Shown here piece by piece: positions 36,688 through 44,665 of a stretch of 64,000 bases of DNA (the first letter of the stretch is position 1; each line of letters starts with the position of its first letter). Origin of the DNA: JAQVEM01 sp964610315 (GTDB lineage: Bacteria > Actinomycetota > Humimicrobiia > Humimicrobiales > Humimicrobiaceae); the NCBI GenBank assembly GCA_964610315.1, contig CAZSVM010000006.1:34155-98154 (forward strand). The letters are read 5' to 3'. The notes beneath the pieces are model-generated. The model was not told where the DNA came from. It was given only the letters and a program-made list of their open reading frames with translations, and made no database searches. The translations under genes were made by a program, and so were the position numbers.

Positions 36688-37944
36688 TTATTTCCTGATT
36701 TGACCTTGACCGAATATTATAAACTTATTGGCAGTAAGTTCTCTTAAACCCATAGGTCCGCGCCAGTGAAGTTTCTGGGTGCTTATACCAATTTCAGTAC
36801 CCAATCCAAATTCCTCGCCATCAGTAAACCGGGTGGAAGCGTTGACAAAAACTGCAGCTGAATCCACCTCCCCGGTAAAATAGATGGAATTCTGGTAACT
36901 GGAGGTTATTATGGTTTCGGTATGATGTGAACCATACTTATTTATATGTGCCACTGCTTCATCGATACCGTCAATAACTTTAACCGCCATCTTGTAATCC
37001 AGATATTCCTCATACCAGTCTTCTTCGGAAGCCAATTCTACCGATGGATATATATCTCTGGTACGGGAACATCCCAGAAGCTTTACATTCTTATTCTCCA
37101 GTCTCTTAAGTACAAAAGGCAGCACTTTGCCAGCAACTTCTTTATGCACCAGTAATTTCTCGACGGCGTTGCATACGCTGGGCCTCTGAGTTTTGGCATT
37201 TATTACTATGGCTACAATTGTTTCCAGATTTATATCACCAAGAATGTCATCTATATAAATATGGCAGTTGCCAATTCCGGTTTCAATGACCGGTACTCTG
37301 GAATTTTCAACCACACTTTTAATTAGACTCTTACCGCCTCTGGGTATGAGTACGTCCACATATTGCCGTAACTGCATCAGCCTTACCGCATCCTCTCTAT
37401 CGGTAGAGGGAATAATTTGTATGATGCTTTCCGGAAAATTATTTTCCTTTAGAGCCCTGCCCATTACCTCGACCAGTTTTTTATTGGTATTAAGCGCATA
37501 GGAACTCCCTCTTAAAATAATACAATTTCCAGCTTTAAGGCATAAAACGGTAGCATCGATAGTAACATCAGGTCTGGCTTCATATATTATTCCTACCACT
37601 CCCAGGGGTACCCTTATATTTTTCAAAATTAAACCATTGGGGAGATTATAACCGAAAATCACTTCTCCCACCGGATCGGTAAATTTAATAACTTTATCTA
37701 TACTCTCTGCCTTTTTTTCTATCCTCTCTCGGTCCAGTTTTAATCTGTCTATTAGGCTTTCCGATATCCCTTCTTTTCTTGATTTATCCAGATCCTTCTG
37801 GTTTTCCTTTATAATCTCTTCGGCAGTGGTAATGATATGTCTGGAAATATCGGATAATATTTTATTTTTAATTCCGGTGCCTGCATTAGAGATAAATTTT
37901 GTATTCTCTTTTGCCCGTCTTGCTATTTCCAGTACCTCATCCAT
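36688..37944 (-). CDS. proA: Gamma-glutamyl phosphate reductase
   Basis: 418 residues, standard length. Aldehyde-dehydrogenase fold with catalytic Cys in QRPSVCNAVEKLLV, IYEARPDVTIDA and the C-terminal GLGTEIGISTQKLHWRGPMGL signature. Second step of proline synthesis, right after proB. The proBA pair between obg and nadD follows the actinobacterial order. Confidence 0.98.
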   Translation of the reverse strand: MDEVLEIARRAKENTKFISNAGTGIKNKILSDISRHIITTAEEIIKENQKDLDKSRKEGISESLIDRLKLDRERIEKKAESIDKVIKFTDPVGEVIFGYNLPNGLILKNIRVPLGVVGIIYEARPDVTIDATVLCLKAGNCIILRGSSYALNTNKKLVEVMGRALKENNFPESIIQIIPSTDREDAVRLMQLRQYVDVLIPRGGKSLIKSVVENSRVPVIETGIGNCHIYIDDILGDINLETIVAIVINAKTQRPSVCNAVEKLLVHKEVAGKVLPFVLKRLENKNVKLLGCSRTRDIYPSVELASEEDWYEEYLDYKMAVKVIDGIDEAVAHINKYGSHHTETIITSSYQNSIYFTGEVDSAAVFVNASTRFTDGEEFGLGTEIGISTQKLHWRGPMGLRELTANKFIIFGQGQIRK

Positions 37945-37993
37945 TCATTCCTCCGATTTTTTAAGTTATTATAACATAAAATAATCAATGAAA

Positions 37994-39130
37994 TTATTCA
38001 TTAAAAACTACCAGGCAGTCTCTGTGGATCACTACCCCGCACATAGAAGCATTAAATTGGGATAGGATTTTATCTCTGTTTTTACCTTTTATTTTTTCTA
38101 TTTCTTCACTCGAAAAATTACTGATTCCCTTCGCAATCATTTTTCCGTCTATTGAAAGCACCTTCAGAGTATCACCCCTGCTAAATTTTCCGTCTACCTC
38201 CATTATACCCACTGCCAGTATACTTTTCCCTTTATTTAAGACGGCTTCTTCTGCACCTCTGTCAATAACTATAAACCCTTTGGTCCTTTTACCGAAAGCT
38301 ATCCATTTTTTTACGCTTTTAACTTTTTTGGTAGACCGGGGAGCAAAAAAAGTTCCCACATCATCTCCGGAAATAATTTTACCCAGAACATTTTTCCTCT
38401 TGCTAGAGGCAATTATTGTTTTTATATCTGAAAAAGAACAAATTTTTGCCGCTTTTATTTTGGACTGCATTCCGCCGATACTATAGGTAGACCCAATTCC
38501 ACCTGCGGCATCTTCTATATCTTTATTTATCTTATCTACATGAGAAAGCAATCGGGCATCGCTGTAAATTCTGGGATTTTTATCATACATTCCCTCAATA
38601 TCGGTTAAAATTACCAGAATATCCGCTTCAGCCAGAATAGCTACCAGAGCAGCCAGCTGGTCATTATCCCCGAACTTTATTTCATCAACGGCTACACTGT
38701 CATTTTCGTTAATAACCGGAACAATATTTAAATCAATCAAATTTTTTATGGTATTTTTTATATTAAGATACTGTTCCCTCCTGGTGGTATCTTCATGGGT
38801 CAGCAGTATCTGGCCTATTTTTATATTATTTTTTGAAAATAGATCACTGTAAAGGCCCATAAGTTCAACCTGACCAATAGAAGCAGCAGCCTGAAGCAGA
38901 GCCAGATTTTCCGGTTTTTCCCTGATATTCAAACTTTCCAGCCCGGCAGCGATAGCTCCACTGGTAACTACTATTACTTCCTTTCCCCCCTTAATAAGTG
39001 AACTCACCTCATTTACCAATCCGGCTATACTGGCCCTGTCAAGTCCCCCTTTTTTAGAAGTGAGGCTGCTGGATCCTATTTTTACCACCATTCTCTTAAT
39101 GTCCTTCAAATATTCTTTTCTTTCTCCCAT
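37994..39130 (-). CDS. proB: Glutamate 5-kinase
   Basis: 378 residues: an amino-acid kinase domain (VVKIGSSSLTSKKGGLD, PVINENDSVAVDEIKFGDND, GGMQSKIKAA) and a C-terminal PUA domain (about 285-370). It phosphorylates glutamate for proline synthesis and is usually feedback-inhibited by proline. 49 bases before proA, 24 after obg. Confidence 0.98.
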   Translation of the reverse strand: MGERKEYLKDIKRMVVKIGSSSLTSKKGGLDRASIAGLVNEVSSLIKGGKEVIVVTSGAIAAGLESLNIREKPENLALLQAAASIGQVELMGLYSDLFSKNNIKIGQILLTHEDTTRREQYLNIKNTIKNLIDLNIVPVINENDSVAVDEIKFGDNDQLAALVAILAEADILVILTDIEGMYDKNPRIYSDARLLSHVDKINKDIEDAAGGIGSTYSIGGMQSKIKAAKICSFSDIKTIIASSKRKNVLGKIISGDDVGTFFAPRSTKKVKSVKKWIAFGKRTKGFIVIDRGAEEAVLNKGKSILAVGIMEVDGKFSRGDTLKVLSIDGKMIAKGISNFSSEEIEKIKGKNRDKILSQFNASMCGVVIHRDCLVVFNE

Positions 39131-39154
39131 TGGTTACCTGCTCCCAAATAAAAT

Positions 39155-40459
39155 TCATTCCTCAAGCAAAAAAACAAGCTTTCCGATAATGACCGTACTT
39201 CCTTCCCGGATACCCATTTTCTTTAATATATCGGCAATACCAATTTTTCCCAGTCTGTATTTCAAATAATCCAGGGCTTCTTCATTTTCCAGATCGGTCA
39301 TGGCCACTATTCTTTCCAGTTTCTTATTCCTTACTACATATTCACCATCAATATTCTCTACTTTAATTTTTTCCTCTTCAAGACTACTTTTATCAGGCTT
39401 ATAAACTTTTATCTTGTCTTTCTTTTGGGATTCTGCCGTTTTACCATAGAGTTTTTCCCTGTATCCGGTCACCTTTTTATACAGATGCCGGATTAGTTCA
39501 CCAAGACCCTGACCGGTAACCGCTGATACCAGAAAAACGCTTTTACCGCTCCTACCTTCCAGAATCTTTTTTATCTTATTTAACTTATCATTATCCCTAA
39601 TTAAGTCAATCTTATTTATTAAAACTATATAATCTTTCTTATATAAATCCATATTATATAGCCTTATTTCTTCTCTTAAAATATCAAAAGTTTCTATAAT
39701 ATCTTCTCTCTGGTCTATGATCCTCTGTCCATCCAGAATTACCGTCAGCAGGATAGACCGGGTTATATGCCTTAAAAATTTATCCCCCAGACCGGTACCT
39801 TTATGTGCCCCTTTTATCAGCCCGGGGATATCCGCTACCACAAAATCTTCCTCATTTACGGCTACCACACCCAGATGGGGGATTAAGGTGGTAAAGGGAT
39901 AATCTGCTATCTTTGGTCTGGCTGCCGATATACGGCTTATCAGAGTAGACTTACCGCAATTAGGAAATCCCACCAGTGACACATCCGCAGCCAGTCTTAG
40001 CTCCAGGTTAATCCAGAAATCTTCCGTTTTTTCACCAATTTCGGCAAATGCGGGGAATCTTCTTGCCGAAGATACGAAACTTGAATTTCCCCTACCGCCT
40101 ATCCCACCTTCGGCTATGGTTATTTTGTTCCCGGCACCGTCAAGATCGGCAATTATTTCTCCCTGGTTATCCTTTACTATGGTTCCCACCGGAACTTTTA
40201 CAATTAAATCCCTGCCGTCCTCCCCTTTTCTGTTATTTGACTGGCCGCTTTTACCATTTTCTGCCTTGAAATGTATCTTTTTTTTAAATCCATATAAAGT
40301 ACTCAGGTTCGAGTAAGCTTTTATTATTATATCGCCGCCCTTCCCTCCGCTTCCTCCACTGGGAACCCTTTTTTTTCCTCTTTTCAAATTGAAAAAGGCA
40401 ACCATGCCGCTGCCGCCGTCTCCGGCTTTTATATTTATTTTTGCCTCATCCAAAAACAT
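39155..40459 (-). CDS. obg: Obg-family GTPase (ribosome assembly)
   Basis: 434 residues: the glycine-rich Obg domain (KINIKAGDGGSGMVAF), G domain with GFPNCGKSTLI and DIPGLIKGAHKGTGLGDKFLRHI, and a C-terminal OCT domain (IADILKKMGIREGSTVIIGKLVF), a module usual in Actinomycetota and Firmicutes. Acts in 50S assembly and stress control. Normally directly downstream of rpmA; here 3.5 kb of unrelated genes stand between. Confidence 0.97.
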   Translation of the reverse strand: MFLDEAKINIKAGDGGSGMVAFFNLKRGKKRVPSGGSGGKGGDIIIKAYSNLSTLYGFKKKIHFKAENGKSGQSNNRKGEDGRDLIVKVPVGTIVKDNQGEIIADLDGAGNKITIAEGGIGGRGNSSFVSSARRFPAFAEIGEKTEDFWINLELRLAADVSLVGFPNCGKSTLISRISAARPKIADYPFTTLIPHLGVVAVNEEDFVVADIPGLIKGAHKGTGLGDKFLRHITRSILLTVILDGQRIIDQREDIIETFDILREEIRLYNMDLYKKDYIVLINKIDLIRDNDKLNKIKKILEGRSGKSVFLVSAVTGQGLGELIRHLYKKVTGYREKLYGKTAESQKKDKIKVYKPDKSSLEEEKIKVENIDGEYVVRNKKLERIVAMTDLENEEALDYLKYRLGKIGIADILKKMGIREGSTVIIGKLVFLLEE

Positions 40460-40525
40460 ATTTATCCTAAAAATTAAGTCACATTTATAGGAATTTTTAT
40501 CAAAAACATACCCTGAAAATATCTA

Positions 40526-41545
40526 TTATTGCAATTTAAAAATTGCTTTATATATTTTCCTCCGGAGCATCAAGTCTAGACCTTTTTTAAAATCCGAAAG
40601 CGGCATTACTTCCGGTATCAGCGGAAATAAATTTATTTCTTTTTTAATTATTATCTCATAAGCCTTCTTCAGTGTTTGAGGAGTAGCCGAATAAGAGCTG
40701 ATTATGGCCAGCTCTCTCTTATATACATCTTCAAAATCAACCTCTATCCTGCTTTCTCTTCCTGATGCTCCAAAAATAATAACTGTTCCCCCATCTCTTG
40801 AATATCGAATAGCCTGGTTTAATGTATCTTTATTGGTTACCGAAAGTATGACTACATCCACACCTTCGGCAGTAATATTCTTAATCCTGCCAAATATATC
40901 GTATTTTGACGGATTTATGGTATATTCCGCCCCCAGCTTTCCGGCCAGAGATAATCTATCATCATCTACATCAATAGCTGCCACTCTGCCCCCTCCCAAT
41001 TTAATAAGCTGGATAAACAGCATCCCTATAATTCCGGTTCCTACCACGGCAAAAAAATCGTTTTTAAAAAATTTGACCTTATCCAGTGCTCTTATACAGC
41101 AGGCCAGCGGCTCTACGAATAATAGTTCCAGTAGATTGGAATCGGGAGGAATCTTAAAGGTAGTGTGTTTGATATGTTCCTTGGACAGCCTTATATACTG
41201 GCAGAATGACCCCGGATATATATTTGTTTCTTTAAAATGCCTGCACATGGAATAGCTTTGATGCATACAGTAGTGGCAGTGGTAACAGGGTATGTGATGG
41301 GCCGTAACTACCATATCACCGGGCTTGAACCCGGTTACCTTCTCTCCCGTTTCCACTACTTTTCCCACCACTTCATGCCCGAAAACTGCCGGCTTTTTTA
41401 TCTCTGGATCAAAGATTTTTACAATATCCGAACCGCACAGGCCGGTATATATCATTTCTATTAACATCTCCTCTTTCCCTATTTCCGGTTTATCTATTTC
41501 TTCCAGCCTGAATTCATTTTGATTGTAACACAGCAAAGCTTTCAT
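40526..41545 (-). CDS. Zinc-dependent medium-chain alcohol/polyol dehydrogenase
   Basis: 339 residues. Catalytic-zinc residues in GLCGSD and GHEVVG, structural-zinc motif CX2CX2CX7C (CYHCHYCMHQSYSMC), and the Rossmann segment VVGTGIIGMLFIQL. The family includes sorbitol, threonine and glucose dehydrogenases; the substrate is not readable. Five bases after a similar paralogue, so the two may act in one sugar or polyol route. Confidence 0.9.
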   Translation of the reverse strand: MKALLCYNQNEFRLEEIDKPEIGKEEMLIEMIYTGLCGSDIVKIFDPEIKKPAVFGHEVVGKVVETGEKVTGFKPGDMVVTAHHIPCYHCHYCMHQSYSMCRHFKETNIYPGSFCQYIRLSKEHIKHTTFKIPPDSNLLELLFVEPLACCIRALDKVKFFKNDFFAVVGTGIIGMLFIQLIKLGGGRVAAIDVDDDRLSLAGKLGAEYTINPSKYDIFGRIKNITAEGVDVVILSVTNKDTLNQAIRYSRDGGTVIIFGASGRESRIEVDFEDVYKRELAIISSYSATPQTLKKAYEIIIKKEINLFPLIPEVMPLSDFKKGLDLMLRRKIYKAIFKLQ

Positions 41546-41550
41546 AATAC

Positions 41551-42588
41551 CTAAGTTAAAATATTGTACTTTATTCCTTTTTGCTGCCTCATAAGATCCA
41601 GTGCATCAATCAATTTTTCCAGAGGCATATCTGCGGTTATGAACTTAATAGCAGCAATGCGGCGGGAGGTAATCAAGTCAAATGCCTTTCTTACATAATC
41701 CGGGGTATGGTGATATACCCCTTTTATGGTGAGCTCTGAGTAATGCAACAATGCCGTATCTATGTTGATAGAAGTACCGGGTATACAGCCTCCAAAAAGA
41801 TTTATAACCGCTCCCTTCCTTCCCATCAGAATGGTCATTTCCCATACTCCGGGAATCCCGGTGGCATCGATTGCTATATCTGCCCCCCTTTTCATTTCGG
41901 TAAGATTTTTTACCGCCTGAACCTGATCACTAACCCTGGTGCCGTTAATAACATAATCTGCCCCCAATTCCTTTGCGTATCTCAGTCTCTCATCCGATAA
42001 ATCAGTCGATATTACCAGGGCACCTTTCAGTCTGGCCAGGGCAACAAACATAAGTCCTATCGGTCCTGCTCCATTAATCACTACCGTATCACCCGCATTA
42101 ATGTTGGATTCCTCTATGCCGTGCACCACACAGGCAAGCGGCTCCAGCAGAGCGGCTTCTTTGTATTTTATTCCCTCAGGAATTTTATAGGTATTCTTTT
42201 CCAATATATTTCCCGGTACTTTTATATATTCGGCATAGGCACCGTTATTGTAAACCAGGTTCTCGCAAAGAGAATAGCGGCCCAATCTGCAATAATAGCA
42301 ATGATAACAGGGGGCACTGTTCGCTGCTGTTATTCTGTCTCCTGTCCTGAAATTTTTCACTTCACTGCCTGTTTCCACGATATCCCCTGCCCATTCATGG
42401 CCAAAAACCGAGGCTTTTTTTATCATAGTGGGATGGCCTCTTTTGTATGTTTTAAGGTCCGAGCCGCAGGTAAGAGAGCTTTTTACTCTAACCAGTACCT
42501 CATTACTTCCTATCTTCGGTATATTTATATACTCATATCTTACGTCTCCCGCTCCGTAAAATAACTGTGTCTTCATTTTAGCTTTCAT
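41551..42588 (-). CDS. Zinc-dependent medium-chain alcohol/polyol dehydrogenase
   Basis: 345 residues, a paralogue of the next gene downstream. Catalytic-zinc site TCGSD and GHEWAG, structural zinc CYHCYYCRLGRYSLC, and cofactor fold VVINGAGPIGLMFVALA. The acidic end of the second strand (STDLSDERL) suggests NAD rather than NADP. GTGGAGA precedes its ATG, and a promoter lies about 55-80 bases upstream. Substrate unknown. With its twin it interrupts the usual rpmA-obg linkage. Confidence 0.9.
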   Translation of the reverse strand: MKAKMKTQLFYGAGDVRYEYINIPKIGSNEVLVRVKSSLTCGSDLKTYKRGHPTMIKKASVFGHEWAGDIVETGSEVKNFRTGDRITAANSAPCYHCYYCRLGRYSLCENLVYNNGAYAEYIKVPGNILEKNTYKIPEGIKYKEAALLEPLACVVHGIEESNINAGDTVVINGAGPIGLMFVALARLKGALVISTDLSDERLRYAKELGADYVINGTRVSDQVQAVKNLTEMKRGADIAIDATGIPGVWEMTILMGRKGAVINLFGGCIPGTSINIDTALLHYSELTIKGVYHHTPDYVRKAFDLITSRRIAAIKFITADMPLEKLIDALDLMRQQKGIKYNILT

Positions 42589-42642
42589 AATTTATCTCCA
42601 CTTGTATAATCCAGGAATTTACCAATTAAACAGATTACCTAA

Positions 42643-42670
42643 ATATTACAGAAAGAATTTACCTAGTCAA
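42643..42670 (-). promoter_or_regulatory. Promoter of the dehydrogenase pair
   Basis: On the minus strand TTGACT (42665-42670) and TAATAT (42643-42648) lie 16 bases apart, upstream of the first dehydrogenase gene in the divergent 200-base gap. Confidence 0.6.
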
Positions 42671-42788
42671 GTAAATAAAAATCTATACAGGGAAGATACT
42701 AAAGAACGTTAAATAAAACTTTATACCAGAGTGAAATTACCGGAGATTTTATAACTAATAATGTTATATATGATAAAATTGTTAAATT

Positions 42789-43340
42789 ATGAAGAAAAAA
42801 TGGTTATTATTCTGGACTTTCTTTAAAATAGGAAGCTTTACCTTCGGAGGAGGGTTTGCCATGATCCCCTTAATCGAACGGGAGATAGTAAACAAAAAAG
42901 GATGGATCTCTCAAAATGAAATGGTAGATATTTTAACTATCTCTCAATCTTTCCCGGGAGCAGTAGCTATAAATTCAGCCATATTTATCGGCCAGAGAAT
43001 TGGCGGCTACTGGGGCGCTTTATCCGCTCTACTGGGAGCTATACTTCCATCCTTTTTGATCATTCTGGTAATAGCCAGGATATTCTCATATTTCAGCAAT
43101 ATTGATGTGGTAAAAGCTGCTTTTAAGGGAATAAGTTCCGCAGTAATAGCTTTATTGGTTGTAGCAGCCATTCGAATAGCAAAAACTGGCATCAAGGACA
43201 AAATAAGCCCATTTATAACCATTGCAGCTCTCCTTATACTCCTGGGAACGAGCATACACCCTATTTATGTTATTATAATGGGGGTTGTACTGGGTCTAAC
43301 GATTTATTTATTCAGAAAAATAAGGCAAAAATCAAAATGA
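42789..43340 (+). CDS. Chromate transporter family protein, first half-size subunit
   Basis: 183 residues with about five membrane segments. The FFKIGSFTFGGGFAMIPLIEREIVNKKGW N-terminus and SQSFPGAVAINSAIFIG match the ChrA domain. Short ChrA proteins of this size work as pairs; a second one overlaps by four bases. Chromate or another oxyanion is the family substrate, not proven here. No clear Shine-Dalgarno precedes the ATG, and AT-rich -10-like sequence is very near, so a leaderless mRNA is possible. Confidence 0.9.
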   Translation: MKKKWLLFWTFFKIGSFTFGGGFAMIPLIEREIVNKKGWISQNEMVDILTISQSFPGAVAINSAIFIGQRIGGYWGALSALLGAILPSFLIILVIARIFSYFSNIDVVKAAFKGISSAVIALLVVAAIRIAKTGIKDKISPFITIAALLILLGTSIHPIYVIIMGVVLGLTIYLFRKIRQKSK

Positions 43341-43921
43341 TTTATTTAGAATTATTGATTTCCTTTTTTAAGATAGGATTATTCAGCTTTGGGGGAGGAT
43401 ACGGTATGATTCCCATTATCGAAAGGGAGATGATAGCTCATCAATGGCTCACCAATCAGGAATTCGTAAATATAATCTCTATTTCACAGATGACACCGGG
43501 CCCCATTGCCATAAATACGGCTACCTTTGTAGGATACAAGGTTGGAGGAATTTCCGGAGGGGCAGTGGCAACCATAGGAGTGGTTTTACCCTCACTCATT
43601 CTAATCCTGGGTATTGCCCGTTATCTGTCGAAATTTCGAAATAACCAACTTACCAAAGATATTATTTATGGAATCAGGCCAGTGGTGCTGGCGCTGATCA
43701 TACAGGCTGTTATATTTGTAGCCGGAAATACATTATTTAAAGAAGGAATTAATGTCAAAGCCCTGCTAAATGTGAACTTTTTGAAAAACTTTAACCTGCC
43801 TGCCGTAATAATAACCATACTAAGCCTTGCAGCACTACTTCTAACTAAAATACATCCTATCCTGATTATTCTGGCTGCAGGTGCAGTCGGGGTAATTTTA
43901 CATTATGTGGGGGTATTATAA
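43337..43921 (+). CDS. Chromate transporter family protein, second half-size subunit
   Basis: 194 residues. Same ChrA pattern (FFKIGLFSFGGGYGMIPIIEREM, SQMTPGPIAINTATFVGYKVGG) with the more complete TPGPIAIN motif. Its ATG overlaps the stop of its partner by four bases (ATGA), so the two are made together and presumably form the heterodimeric transporter. Ends 70 bases from rpmA, convergent. Confidence 0.92.
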   Translation: MIYLELLISFFKIGLFSFGGGYGMIPIIEREMIAHQWLTNQEFVNIISISQMTPGPIAINTATFVGYKVGGISGGAVATIGVVLPSLILILGIARYLSKFRNNQLTKDIIYGIRPVVLALIIQAVIFVAGNTLFKEGINVKALLNVNFLKNFNLPAVIITILSLAALLLTKIHPILIILAAGAVGVILHYVGVL

Positions 43922-43991
43922 AATTCATGGAAGCTTTCCCTGAAAGAATGAAGCGGGCACCATAATTACTAGTCTATCAGTGAATAATCGG

Positions 43992-44246
43992 TCAGGTAGA
44001 AATGATATTTACTACTTTACCTTTTTTACTTTTTTTAACAAATTCAACTCTTCCATCGACCGTAGCAAAAAGAGTATAATCTCTACCCATACCAACATTA
44101 ATACCCGGTTTGTATCTGGTTCCTCTTTGCCTTATGATAATATTTCCAGCAACTACCAGCTGGCCTCCCGATTTTTTTATGCCTAAAAATTTTGGATTAC
44201 TGTCCCTTCCGTTCCTGCTGCTTCCTACACCTTTTTTACTGGACAT
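43992..44246 (-). CDS. rpmA: 50S ribosomal protein L27
   Basis: 84 residues. SSKKGVGSSRNGRDSNPKFLGIKKSGGQLV and IIIRQRGTRYKPGINVGMGRD are the L27 hallmarks. The N-terminus begins directly at the tail that reaches the peptidyl centre, so there is no Firmicutes-type cleaved extension. 18 bases after rplU. Confidence 0.98.
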   Translation of the reverse strand: MSSKKGVGSSRNGRDSNPKFLGIKKSGGQLVVAGNIIIRQRGTRYKPGINVGMGRDYTLFATVDGRVEFVKKSKKGKVVNIIST

Positions 44247-44264
44247 AATTTTCTCCTGTAGTTG

Positions 44265-44579
44265 TTACTTTATATTTATTTTATCCAAATGTAATATGGT
44301 AAGCAACTGCCTGTGCCCCACCTTTCTTCTGTATCTCTTTTTGGGTTTGTATTTAAAGGCAATTACTTTATCTCCCTTTATCTGTTTTTTTATAGTAGCT
44401 TTAACCTCAGCCTTGGATATCAACGGCTTCCCAATTTCTACCTTCTCACCGTCACTGATAAGATTAACTTCCGAAAGTGTAATCTTATCTCCTTCTTTGC
44501 CTTCTATTCTTTCTACTACTATATCTTTATTTTCTTCTACTTTATATTGTTTTCCGCCACTGGTTATTATTGCGTAAAT
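44265..44579 (-). CDS. rplU: 50S ribosomal protein L21, with an ATT start codon
   Basis: 104 residues reading (M)YAIITSGGKQYKVEEN through to KPKKRYRRKVGHRQLLTILHLDKI, a complete L21 of normal length. The only codon at the expected first position is ATT (44577-44579). GTGGAGG stands six bases before it. The in-frame codons upstream (AAG, CTT, AGG, TGG, CTG) offer no ATG, GTG or TTG. ATT initiation is known for infC, where it serves autoregulation. A promoter lies just upstream, so rplU-rpmA can be transcribed apart from the RNase E/G gene. Confidence 0.93.
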   Translation of the reverse strand: MYAIITSGGKQYKVEENKDIVVERIEGKEGDKITLSEVNLISDGEKVEIGKPLISKAEVKATIKKQIKGDKVIAFKYKPKKRYRRKVGHRQLLTILHLDKINIK

Positions 44580-44616
44580 CTTAAGCCTCCACAGTTACTT
44601 CCAATCACAGAGTGAA

Positions 44617-44646
44617 ATATTAACACAGATATTATTATTCTGTCAA
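44617..44646 (-). promoter_or_regulatory. Promoter of rplU-rpmA
   Basis: On the minus strand the consensus TTGACA (44641-44646) and TAATAT (44617-44622) are 18 bases apart in the 86-base gap after the RNase E/G gene. The spacer contains the small inverted repeat ACAGA...TCTGT. Confidence 0.65.
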
Positions 44647-44665
44647 TTTGAACGTTTATTATTTC

